DNA from: Phyto melanocephala | Taxonomy: Eukaryota; Arthropoda; Insecta; Diptera; Rhinophoridae | Direction: 5' to 3' | NCBI GenBank assembly: GCA_941918925.1 | Contig: OW799237.1 | Coordinates: 6,119,201-6,183,200, forward strand | Length of the DNA: 64,000 bases | The notes under the pieces: model-generated | Seen by the model: the letters and a program-made list of their open reading frames with translations, nothing else | Told to the model about the DNA's origin: nothing | Databases searched by the model: none | Position numbers and translations under genes: made by a program | Shown: in pieces, positions 45,740-56,755 of the stretch | How the letters are laid out: every line of letters starts with the position of its first letter | How positions within the stretch are numbered: position 1 is the first letter of the stretch

Positions 45740-46340
45740 TAGGGTATCACTTCTATACTTATACAGTTTTTGAAGAAATAACATCTAATGTATTTTTTGG
45801 TATTGGGAAGTACCACCTGCCTTAGCTTGATTCTGTAATTACACAGAATTTAAAACCTATAACAATTATAGTACTGCAGATATACCATTAAATATACTTT
45901 TTTTGTAAGGAAGGTGCTACGCCCCCTCGTCTATTTGAATAAATTGTAAAATTATTATAAATGTGTATAATACCAAGATTGAAAACTCTAACATTTAAAG
46001 TTCCTGAAATATGTCATGTAATGATTTTCAGCATGGGGGGTATTACTTACTCTGAATCAATCGTATAGATTTATGGTCGTAATAACTCAAATGAGATACA
46101 AGTGAGGAACATAAAGTCTTAAGATTATAGATATTATAGTTTTCTAGATATCTAATAAAATAAAATTTATTTGTATGGAAGGTGCAACCCTACTATTATT
46201 TTCTATCTCATTTAATTTCGAATTACTCAAGCTATTATAATATCCCATACGAATTTTTAAGACTTTAGGTATTACAATATTCTGGATATGCGGAAAAAAC
46301 TGTTGGGAGGCGCCACGCCCACTTAAAATTTTAAGAAAAA
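45740..46340. repeat. Degenerate repeat array with GGTGCNACGCC motif
   Basis: The motifs GGAAGGTGCTACGCCCCCTC (45911), GGAAGGTGCAACC (46176) and GGAGGCGCCACGCCCAC (46305) recur with similar AT-rich sequence between them (TTTTAAGACTTTAGGTATTA type). Old tandem or nested copies of one unit are likely; the unit is not well defined. Confidence 0.4.
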
Positions 46341-46800
46341 ATAAGCATAAGCACCATTCTTCAACTTCGTAGATTATTTTAAGAAATAATTAGACAAATT
46401 GGTTAAAAAAAGTAAAAGTGAGAGTAAAAACCTAAGTTGGGTTATGACAAACATAAGAAAAAAAATTTAAAATTGGTGCAGCCGATCTTAAGTGATATGA
46501 TTACCAACGAACAAGATTTGATTTTTATTTTTACATGGAAATTACACTTATTATGGCATACCTAAACGTTAATGAAAGGTATATATGATTCATGGCAGCT
46601 GAATATAATATTCTTGTTTATTTTTACTAATAAACTACTTATGCACACAAGAGATAGAAATTTTTAAAAATAATTCATCTTTCACATTTTGAGTGCAAGT
46701 ACTTAACAGCCTAGAAGCGAATTAATAACGGGAAAAATATATATTTAAATTTAACAAAAGAAAAATATATATATAAGTATGTATATACATGTATTAAAAA

Positions 46801-49683
46801 ATGCAAGATTATTTTGAGAAAAAATGCACTATTGAAATTAATGAAAAATTGGGCAGGTAAAAAAAATTATATACAAAAATAATAAAAATTTAATAAAATA
46901 CATAAGTATGTACATATATATGTATCTGAGAAATATACTAAAACGATTTTTAGATATGTTAAAGCTAAACAAGATATGACAGCAGGAGAATGTCTGTTGC
47001 TGGAACAGCCTTCTTTGTTATTAGCCGAAAATGGAGAGATCAGGTGTCAAAATTGTTATAAAATAACAAAAACCTACTGCAAGTAAATTGAAATAATTAT
47101 TATTTAAAATAAATATTAAAATAAAACTAAAATAATTATTTTCTTTGAAAGAACTTGCCTTATTACACCTTTGTGTGAACAATGTCCACAACACTATGCC
47201 TACGATTGCCAGAAACTAGCCTCTATATCTAAAATTGATATTGAGAGCTTACAAAGCCACCCTGATACTTATGGAATTTTAAAATTTCTTTTATTACAAG
47301 AGAATCCTGAAACTAAGCTACATTTTGTTGACATTTTAAAAGCTGAAAGCCATTTTGAACAGAGGCGAAATACAAAAATCTGGCAATACTACGACAAAAA
47401 TGTGATAAAACCAATTTTACAGTCGAGAATTTTGAAGTTTCTATCTCATGGCCTAGAAATAAATGCAGAGTTCTTACAACGCTTGTGCGCCTTAATCGAT
47501 GTAAATAGTTTTGAAATACGTGCCCCAGACGCTGGTTCAATGCGGGGTATTTATGTTAAGGGGGCTCTACTGTCGCACGACTGTATGGCTAATACCTGCA
47601 TAGCGATAGATGATAATTATTGTATGAAGATTTACGCTAGTAGAGCCATAAAATCCGGCGAGTTAGTTACAAATTGTTACACGAATATATTGTTGGTAAG
47701 TAAGTTACACACAAACCTAAACAAAAGCGACAAACGTTTTTTAACTGCCAAATATTGGCATACTCATACGACTTGTATAAAGCAGACCGAAATATACCGT
47801 AATGTTAGGTGGTAAATTCGGTTTTAAAATACATTTATATTGCTTATACTGGGAACTCAAACTGGAGATCCATAAGGAATTACATTGAGGGGACTGAGTT
47901 CTTGAACTAGTCCGATATTTATTTATGGGAAATTATGATTATGGTTTTAAATTGTGAATTCCGGTTCCCACATGGAGCGCACAACATGCCAACTGGGCAT
48001 AAGTCTATACCTGTCATGGGTTTGGGCTTTAATTGCCCCTCCTTTTCAAACTAACCTAACCTAACCTATTGTTTTTGTTATTTAATGCTGTAACCACTTG
48101 TCGTTATTCAAGTCGGACAGAAGAAAAAAAGTATTTGTCATTAATTTGAAAAGCTTGTCGTTTACGGTAATTACCTCAATACATCGTAGAATTCAGTAAC
48201 GAAATAGAATCTAATTTTTTTAGAGCTTTTTTGCTTATGCTCTTATTTTAAGGCACTTAATATTGCCTTCTTTTAATTAAAATTTTATAAATTTTATTGT
48301 TTTGGCGCAAAAAAATAAAGGAAAAAAATTAAACAATAAAATGAAAGTATTTAACGTTACTGGCATCGATTCAATTATGAGCCGCGTTTTGTCGACTGGC
48401 TTTTGCAGACGCAATTCTGCTTCATTATATATGTATAGTATAGACCTTAGCCTAAATTTAGATAAATTTTTGCTACTGTGTAAAATGAATGATAGTCGTC
48501 ATCATTACAACAACGACACTTAAAATTTTTCTTAATGTTTTGTCGCTAAAAATAATTTTTCTGCAAAAATTAGCGCCCCCTTTAAAACGTTCCCAAAACC
48601 TACTCAACCTGTCTTTCTCATTTCTTTGAGCCCCTGGGGTTAGTGTAGAAGCCTGGGATGCCTGGGGATCTTCTGCCAGATTTAATGAACAGCAGCAATG
48701 TTCTCGGTCTATGTATCGTTTCATTTCTTTTACCAATTTTAGACAGCCGACTTTAAATATCATTTTGGTAATTAAGTTTTATCATTAAGTATGCTGCGCA
48801 ATCGTGTATTTGACGAAGCAATATGACAGCCACATCGACTAATTAAAAAACCCTTGATACAATCGTTGATTTTATTTCCCTCTCTATCTATCTAACCAGA
48901 ATACCGCTGAGCGTAGAAAAATTCTTCAAGAAGGCAAATACTTCTACTGCACCTGCAATCGTTGTGAAGATCCTACAGAATTAGGATCTCATATGTCCAG
49001 CATACTGTGCACCAACTGTTATGCGGGCTATATGATCAGAAATCAAGAAAAGCACAATGGAAAATGGTTCTGCCTAGAGTGCAAGCATCAGGCATCATTC
49101 GAGGACATAGATAATATGCTAAAAAATTTACAATCAGAAGAATTAGAAAAACCCAAAAATCTTAAAGAATTTGAAATTCTGCTACAAAAATTAAAGAAAA
49201 TATTACATCCTCAACATTACATGATAATGGATGTTAAACAGAATATAGCTACGTCTTTAAGAGCCATAATTAATGATATTAGTTGTTGTCCGGGTAAAGA
49301 GGTTTACGAACGTAAACTTGATTTGTGTAAAGACATCCTGAATGTTTTGAACATAATAGCTCCGGATATATCACGCCTTAAGGCCATAGTGATATATGAA
49401 TTGGCCACTACTTGGGCTGAATACAATCGTAAGCGTTACCAGGAGAAGGAGTTGAATAAAACCGATCTAAGAGTATATTTTTGTTATATTTTAATATTTA
49501 AAAGAATGTAAGGAAATTGATGTTTAATTTTTCTAGGATTTGTTATTAGAATCTGAGCAAATGTTACGTGAATCCATACGCATGTTATTGTATGAGCCCA
49601 AAGAAACTCCTGAGGGTAAATTATTGCTGTCCATGATGCAAGAATTAAAATATCTAAAAACCGATGTTAAGATGCTAAAATGA
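46801..49683 (+). CDS. SmydA-type SET/MYND protein, gene 2
   Basis: Second tandem SmydA copy. Exons 46801-46856, 46954-47082, 47152-47695, 48900-49472, 49537-49683 give 482 aa. The MYND-type finger is CQNC...CKTC...CEQC, H, C, with the intron after CK as in gene 1. SET core: SHDCMANTCIAIDDNYC, then GELVTNCYTNILL, continuing in exon 4 with RRKILQEGKYFYCTCNRC. Both aromatic Tyr residues usual in SMYD proteins are present, unlike gene 1. The NHSC-type Asn is Ser. The third intron is 1.2 kb, with GC-richer sequence of unknown origin and a short CTAACC run. Likely role: methylation of a protein lysine, substrate unknown. It is closest to gene 3 in sequence and exon lengths. Confidence 0.9.
47696..48899. 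other. Large third intron of SmydA gene 2
   Basis: 1.2 kb, while the equivalent introns are 68 nt in gene 1 and 617 nt in gene 3. It contains a stretch with CTAACCTAACCTAACC at about 48052-48067 and a GC-richer block (48540-48770). Neither matches a family I know. The long reading frames there lack recognisable motifs, so inserted repeat DNA is the likeliest explanation. Confidence 0.45.
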
Positions 49684-49984
49684 TATGTATTTTGTATTGT
49701 ACTAAAATGTGTCTATATGTGTGTGTTTATATATAAATTTAATCATTTAAATGTTATTCAATTTTTAATTGTTTTTCGGTAAAAAAAAATCATACAGTGA
49801 ATCTGAAATTAAATTATGTTTCTAGTTGAAAAAAGTTCCATTCTTTTTTTTTATGTTTACTAATAGAGAAATTTTAAAAATTACCTCAGATAAATAAACC
49901 GATTTATACCTATTACCCTTTTAATAGATTTGAGTGGAGAAATATTTTTTATGATCTTAAGAAAATTTTTTTAAAATTTTTTCC

Positions 49985-50520
49985 ATGACTACGCTGCAGG
50001 TAATTCCTTTGAAAGATATAATAACTCGCGAATTACACGAGTAATATTGGATTTCAAGTCTTCAACTATAGTTGGCATACCCATGAACAATTTAATTTCA
50101 CATCACCTTAAAGAAAAAAATGTCTATCTTATTTAAAAAATAAATTACTGATGATTCCACCTGCATTTTTGTGAATGTAATGGTCGTTCGAGAATCTATT
50201 TCTTTCGTCCATCAACCCAAAAACTAATGTTTCTATTAATTAAGCCAGAAGTGTGCCTCATCATTGAAGAAAATTCGGTTCAAAAACAGTAAATCTTTAT
50301 TAAGATGTTTCAGAGTGCATTGTCTGAAACTAAAGCATAAATTTAACCCTAGCGACTTAAACTCTTAAACAAGTTGGATTTCGTAAGTCTGCAAAGCAAG
50401 AACCTGGTGCAGAATTACACACATTCTTTCGTTTAAGAGAACAGAATCGTTTGGTCATTAATTATCGCCTAAAACAAGACGACAGCAGATGACCAGTCAC
50501 TCTTGATCCGTGTAAAAAAA
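49985..50520 (-). pseudogene. Broken mariner-like transposase
   Basis: Reading the minus strand with frame changes shows pieces in the right order of an IS630-Tc1-mariner transposase: LALQTYEIQLV, then FRQCTLKHLNKDLLFLNRIF, then FNDEAHFWLN (the block around the first catalytic Asp), and near the end a KSNITRVIREL segment typical of the C-terminus. Several stops and frameshifts separate them and the region between the first Asp block and the C-terminus is mostly missing. It is non-functional. The same family occurs on the plus strand at 63560-64000. Confidence 0.75.
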
Positions 50521-51049
50521 ATTAAAATAAGCTTTTAATGGATCACATGTTAAATGTTCGCCATTAACAGAAAGTCAAAGTAATAAGTATATCGACCCAT
50601 GTACGCGATATTATCGTATGTTAGATTTTTTTAAGAAAACTACTTTTTTATGCAAATTGGTTCTACATCTATTCATCAATCTGCTGATAAAATATTAAAG
50701 CGATAACTGTTTTAGTTATGGAGATAACACTGTGTGCATTTTATCGTATGTAGCAGTGTCATGTACGTTTTTATTTATTAAAACGTAATAAAAACGCTGT
50801 CCTGTAAAATTTTGTTTTTGTGACATATGATAATTTCGCGCACAAAAGTCAATATGGTTTCGAAGTACGGAAAAATGAATAAGTTTCATGTAGAAATTTA
50901 AAAAGTATCAATGTAAAATATTTATCACCAAGTACAACATTTTTGAAAAATGTCTGCTCTTGCTATCTATTATAGTAGTGTGTTAATTAATTTTCAAATT
51001 CCAATAAAATCTACTTTTTTTCATATTGATTTTTTACTTCAAATTCAGC

Positions 51050-51051
51050 AT

Positions 51052-51082
<31 letters not shown>

Positions 51083-51084
51083 TT
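51050..51084. repeat. ATTT microsatellite
   Basis: About eight tandem TTTA units. Confidence 0.9.
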
Positions 51085-51420
51085 CAACACAGCAATACAA
51101 AGCCTTCCAGGCCAAAATATAAATATGTATTACTTAGTAATAAAGAACCTAAGTTATTAGACTTAATTTGTACATAAATTCATATAAAAAAACAAAAATA
51201 TATATAAAATACCAACAATGATTATAAAAATTTAATTATATTGGAAAAAAAAAATTTAAAAAAAAAAAAAATAAAAAAAAATAAAAAAAATAATAAAAAA
51301 TCAAATTCAGTATTTTACTGGTCAAATACAAACTTTTCCTTATAAAGGTGAGTGAGTTCTTTAAAAATCAAAATCAAATCAATTTTAGGATTTATTAATA
51401 TTACATTTTTTGTTTGTAGG

Positions 51421-51534
51421 TATCTTAAACAGTTTGGCGTTCACTGTACTCATTGAGAATACCGCCAAAGTAAGTGAGCGTAATCTTTCGCTAGCTGCCA
51501 ATAATGTTGTATTGTCTGTGGTAATGTCGTTTTA
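51421..51534 (+). other. Unidentified coding-like island
   Basis: After a TTTGTAG acceptor-like site, 114 bases are less AT-rich than the flanks and open (GILNSLAFTVLIENTAKVSE in part), up to a TAA. A donor-like AAAG|GTGAGTG lies 75 bases upstream. The minus strand is also open here in one frame. I do not recognise the product; it could be a pseudogene exon or a fragment of a mobile element. Confidence 0.2.
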
Positions 51535-52631
51535 ATCAGAAGAAAATATATATAAAGTAAAATTAAAAAGACACTAAATCATTTGGCCAAAAATAATACT
51601 TGCATGCAAAATTTACACATAAAAATAAATAGAAAAAAAGTAAAAGTGATTGAAAAGAACTGATGCTGCAAAAACCAAGAAAGGGGACTATAAAATGACC
51701 CTACATACTTTTTAAATATTTAACAAGTTTGTCTATGTTTTCAAAGTAAGATTTATTTCTTAGTTATTAACAATTATTTTACAAATAAAGATGTGGAATA
51801 TAATTTTAAATATTTTATTAAAGTATTAATTGGCACTTCACAATTGAAATTTACAAAAATTAAAAATAACGTAGAACGATGCTGCAATTATATGAGGTGA
51901 TTGCAGAATGTTCTTAAATTTTTTTCTTTTTTTTTTTGTATATGAAGTTTGACAGTTTAAAATTATAAGAGAAGAAAGACATTGTATGAAATTTTTACAT
52001 TTGAAAAGAAACAGCTGATAATCAGCTGATAAAAATGAAACTACCTGATTAAGTATACCCTGCCTAGAACATTTTCGATTGTACGTATTTTTAAACAATA
52101 CATAAAAATTAAAAACAATATTTTTTAGATTTGAACAACAGCTCTAATTAACGTACGGTCCACACCAGCCAAATTAATGACATTTAAAAATTGATTTTAA
52201 ATTTGAAATAAAGAGACGACATATAAAAATAGCAACAAAATACAGTTTATACGTTTTCTCCATATCAAAGAACATGAACAATTTTTTGACAGTTGCTCTA
52301 CCGACGTTTTATTCTAGTCTGAACAAATCGATGGCTCGTCTAGACGTAAAGTAAGGACTTAAAAATATTAAATCGATTGTGCTGTTTTAACATTACCTAT
52401 AGTAGGGGTTTAAGATCCCTAATTTGTATTTTTTTCTTTAAAACCATATATAAAATTGTTGTATTCTAAATAATCATTTTAGAAAAGAACAAAATCATTA
52501 TGTGTTTGTAATTCTAGCGGTTTAGTTAACACCTGATAACGCAAATATACTTAAAGATTAATTAAAATAAAAATAAACATTTAAATAAAATCTATTGAAT
52601 TGAAATTGATAAAAAAAAATTCTGAAAAAAT

Positions 52632-55154
52632 ATGTCATATGAGTTTAGTAATAAGTGTGAAGTTCAGGAAAATCCAGATATTGGAAGGAGAATGTAAAGA
52701 GTTATATAAAAAAAAATTAATATTTATTTAACCTAAAAAGAAGATTTTTTAATTTTAATAGCATACTGTGATTTTCAGATATGTTAAAGCTGTAGATAAT
52801 ATAAAAGCCGGTGAAACGTTGTTGTTGGAAAAGCCTGTTTTAATTTTAGCCGCTGCCGGAGAAAAGCGCTGTTGTAATTGTTTTAAATATGCTCAAAAAT
52901 ATTGTGGGTAAGATTGATTCCAAGAGGTTTAACCTTATACAACTTAAAAACTAAATTTTAAGTAAGAAGAAGATTAGTACATAGCGTTAACATTTGAAAA
53001 TGATTTCGGACGTTTCGCCCCCGAAGCGGTTTCTGACCATTCTATACATTTAATTTTGGTCCATGGCGTTTTGTTGCACAGATTTGTTATAAATACGGAA
53101 TTATAGATAATTAAATTTTCAAGATTTCTATTGTAACAACTGAACCTTATGATTTGTCAAATAATTTGGTTGCCACAACTAAAATTATTTATTTTCTGCT
53201 TGAAATTAGAATCTAGCAAAATCGTAATTTTTTTCTCCTTCCATTCAAGTAAATGTCATATTTCACCTTTATGCTTGGATTGCAATCAACATAGTGAATT
53301 CGATTGCACGACCCTGGCAGCAATGACTGATTTAAAGTATGATGAACTTAAGAAATTTCCTGAATCCTATGGTGTAATTAAATGCCTATTGTTATCGGAA
53401 AATCCTGAAGCTAAAGATGATTTCAATAAAGTTCTACAATTAGTATCACATCTGAAGAAGAGACGTACTCTGCCGATATGGCAAGAACGCAATAAAAACA
53501 TAGTGCAACCTATATTAAAATCAAATTTAAAAAATTATCTTCATTTGGCCGATAAAATTGATGAGGAATATTTGCAGCATATTTGCGGTATATTAGATGT
53601 TAATACGCATGAGATTAGAGCACCCGATACCGGCACAATGAGTGCTTTATACTTAAAAGTTTCGTTGCTGGCTCATCAATGTTGTTCTAACGCCAATTTG
53701 GCCATAGATGATTTGTATCGCATAAAGATTTATGCTAATCGTGATATAGACAAAGAGGAGATGGTGACAAATTGTTATACAAATGTTTTGTTGGTAAGTA
53801 AAATTTTATTATAATACATTAATAACACATTATAAATCGAATGCACTTAATACATTAAAATCCTTTTGTAATTCACTATAACACATTTGCTCAATTCACA
53901 ACGTGAATTTCCCTTCTTCATTTTAAAGAAATGTGGTGATAGTATTTACTTTATCAGCTATTTGCCAATAGTTAAATCATTACATATGACAAATAATATT
54001 TCTATAATCATATATTAAAACTAATCATATATATTAACTCATAATAATTTTTATGCATTTGGTGTATTCACAAGAGGCATATTGTTTAAAAGTCATACTT
54101 TTACAAAAATTTTAAAATTGTTGACAAGTATTGTATTATTTTTTGTAAGATGTTGAAACCTTTTTCAAATTTTTAAAAACTTATGACAATAGAACACTTA
54201 GGGCATCTTGTCAACTCCCCAATTGTAATTATATTATACCTCACAACACATTATAATCCAATTATAATTGATTATAACAAATAAAGAGATCTTTATAAAA
54301 CAAATAGAATATTTTTTTATATATGTAGAAAATATAAAAAAAAAATTTGGTTTTTCAAAAATATTTTAATATTTTTATTGTAAGAAGTAACGATTTATTA
54401 CCATTCCCAGGGAACCGAAGAGAGGCGCCATATTCTACAAGAAGGCAAATACTTTATTTGCACTTGTAAGCGCTGTGAAGATCCCACCGAATTGGGTTCT
54501 CACATGAGCAGTTTCATTTGTGCTCCCTGTGCGGCCAACAATAAAGAAAGTTATATAGTCAAACAGTCGAATAAAAAATGGCAATGTAACATCTGCAATC
54601 ACACACTTCGCACAGACCAGGTCGAAACTATTTTAGACAAAGCCAAAGAAGAGGTATTTCATGCTCAAGATGACTTACGGCGCTACGAAATGCTTTTGGC
54701 TAAACTTAGCACAATTTTACATCGAAATCACTATATTATGGTCGATGTTAAGCAGAATATTGCCAATATTTTACGTACCATTATCATGAATAGTTTGCAA
54801 AGACCTGGCCGTAGAGTGTACGAGAGAAAGGTGCGTTTGTGTCAGGAGCTGGTAATAGTTTTACATATGATTTTGCCCGGTATATCCAGAATAAAAGCAA
54901 TAGCTCTTTATGAGTTGGCAAATGCTTCTGCTGAGTTATATCGTTTGCGTTTTGGTGAAAAAGAACTAAACGAAGAGGAGTTACAGAACTATTTGCGACA
55001 GTGTGAGGCAATGTTCAAGGAATCCATACGTATGTTACTGTATGAACCACCACAAACACCGGAAGGTGAACTTATGAGAAGTATGATGGGACAGTTAAAA
55101 GATTTAAAGAATGACATAGAAATGTTGGAAAAATCGATGGAGGCAAAAGTTTAA
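52632..55154 (+). CDS. SmydA-type SET/MYND protein, gene 3
   Basis: Third tandem SmydA copy. Exons 52632-52693, 52779-52907, 53250-53793, 54411-55154 give 492 aa. Exons 2 and 3 have exactly the same lengths as in gene 2 (129 and 544). The last intron of genes 1 and 2 is absent, so the C-terminus is one continuous exon. MYND-type finger: CCNC...CGKC...CLDC, H, C. SET core: AHQCCSNANLAIDDLYR, then EMVTNCYTNVLLGTEERRHI and GKYFICTCKRC, followed by the post-SET. The catalytic-position Tyr of the CYTN motif is present; the NHSC Asn is Ala. The C-terminal helical region ends LEKSMEAKV. Of the three it looks the most complete. Confidence 0.92.
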
Positions 55155-55425
55155 ATTTTAAAATTTGTTTTTGAAATATTTGACATAAAAAAAGTTAATA
55201 TACATAATTTTTTGTTTAATTACAAAAAGAAGCTTTATTTATAATTTTTTTCACCAAATTTACAACTTTTCATGTGAAAATGAACAAAAGTCATTGATGA
55301 ATTTAATGGAGAAAAATGTTTTATTTGTGATTATTTGATTAAATAAAAAAATTTGTTTGAATACACAATCTCTTCGTTTCGAACTAAGTAAGTTACGAGT
55401 TTAGCCAAAAAAGTAAGCCCTATTT

Positions 55426-55514
<89 letters not shown>

Positions 55515-55601
55515 TTTCTTAGCTTGCCTTGTCTAAAAGGGGTCATAAATACACACAAAATTGCAAAAAACACTTACCGTTTTATTTGTTAATTATTCGG
55601 C
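55155..55601. other. Convergent spacer with ATT microsatellite
   Basis: 447 bases between the stop of SmydA gene 3 (+) and the stop of the DIPK-like gene (-). It contains a long imperfect ATT repeat. Both 3' UTRs must fall here. Confidence 0.6.
55427..55512. repeat. ATT trinucleotide microsatellite
   Basis: About 28 ATT units with one interruption. Predicted reading frames through it (poly-Ile) are artefacts. Confidence 0.95.
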
Positions 55602-56755
55602 TTATACATCTTCCCTTATAATATCTCCAAGTAGCTTAATCAAATCCTTAGCTACCATAAAACGTTCCCAACACATGGTATCCGGACAGTCAACACATTT
55701 ATTTAATAGCTGCCTTAATTTAGGATATTTTGAATTTACCTCCAATGGTATAGGAAATAAAAATCCTTTTGTTTGGTCTTTAAAAAGATCTTCTCTAAGA
55801 AATTTACAAGCTAAATAAACATTTATATCACTTATATTGTAAGAAGCTATATCGTCAGCTGAATAGGCAAAACAACCAGGACATTCAATATATTGATGTT
55901 TGTGGATGGAAGATTTGTATTTGGCCTTAGCCGAGTCCACTATGAACAACGTATCCAAATCAATGATATTTAATTTATTGTTTATGTGATCATAAACTAT
56001 ATTATCAGCCGTAAAATCGGTTATATATAAACGATAGCTATTAAAGCCATAGGAAAATTTTAAAGCTGCCTGCAATAATTGTTGAGAAATTTTCACTTTT
56101 GTTGAAAAGTCGATTTTAAAAAAATTATATAAATCTTGGCCTACATATTGTTGGAATAAAGTGAAACCACATACAGCATAGGTTTTGGGTATTGGAAAAT
56201 TTTGACGAGTTAATAAAGGATTTAATAATGGTTGTATGTTATTTAGTAAATAATGATATATAGTGGATTTTGATAGATTGGAATGAAACTTTTCTAAAAT
56301 TTCTATAAAATTATCTAAAGCGTATAAAGGAGCGTATTGCATGCCTTGTAAAATTTGTTGTTGTTTCAAGAAATCTCTTTTTAGTATGTCTATATCATAT
56401 ATATTTTCGTATTTCTGATTTTGTTTATTTAAATATTTAGCCATTACTTTCACAGGTGAGTTTTTCAGTTTAACCAATTGATTGTTACGCTTACAAGATC
56501 TTACGTGTAAAAAGGTTAAAAGCTGTCTCATAGACAATTCATCATCTGGTTTTATTTGTTTGAAGACTTGAAAACAGTGTTGTATTTGGTATTCGAAACA
56601 TTTGTGACAATATTGTAAGTCTCTTTCAAAATGTTTTCTATGTATTATTTGGGTAGTGTGATCTTTTGTTTGTAGGGTATTAAGAACTATTATTAGCAGG
56701 AATAAGAAACGTAAATGAGAAAGTTGCCTCTGTAAGGATTTAGTGTAAATAATAA
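55602..56755 (-). CDS. DIPK/FAM69-like divergent protein kinase (main exon)
   Basis: Divergent kinase-fold protein of the secretory pathway. The exon begins after a strong acceptor (a long T run, then ACTTTCAG, ending at 56756) with two bases of a split codon and encodes 383 residues to the TAA at 55602. Near the N-terminus is a single hydrophobic segment (LRFLFLLIIVL), a signal anchor, followed by a Cys-containing luminal part (CHKCFEYQIQHC). The kinase-like motifs are ITDFTADNIVYD, equivalent to the catalytic loop, and NIIDLDTLFIVD, where DLD stands for DFG. The C-terminus has paired cysteines (CVDCPDTMC). No ATG lies in frame upstream of the anchor, so a short first exon beyond 56756 is missing from this annotation. 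The first in-frame ATG in the exon (56531) lies after the anchor and is an unlikely start. Family call by motif memory only. Confidence 0.7.

Larger units (their letters stand above)
41465..46800. other. Spacer between SmydA genes 1 and 2, repeat-filled
   Basis: 5.3 kb without a gene. It contains a 125-bp hairpin element, a 706-bp Harbinger-like element nested in another hairpin fragment, an A/T tandem array (43555-43760), a CA-rich microsatellite (43850-43870), a 377-bp inverted-repeat element (43885-44261), a 40-bp duplication (45126-45201), a 117-bp hairpin (45358-45474) and a degenerate repeat array (45740-46340). Confidence 0.6.
49684..52631. other. Spacer between SmydA genes 2 and 3
   Basis: 2.9 kb. 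It contains the broken mariner-like transposase (49985-50520, minus), an ATTT microsatellite (51050-51084), an A-rich run (51240-51300) and a short coding-like island at 51421-51534. The gene 3 promoter must lie in the right part. Confidence 0.55.

Noticed and set aside
48052..48067. CTAACC tandem run as telomere-like DNA
   Set aside because: Only about three units; flies lack this type of telomere repeat, and it sits in an intron.
55331..55573. 80-codon frame with a poly-Ile tract
   Set aside because: It translates the ATT microsatellite.
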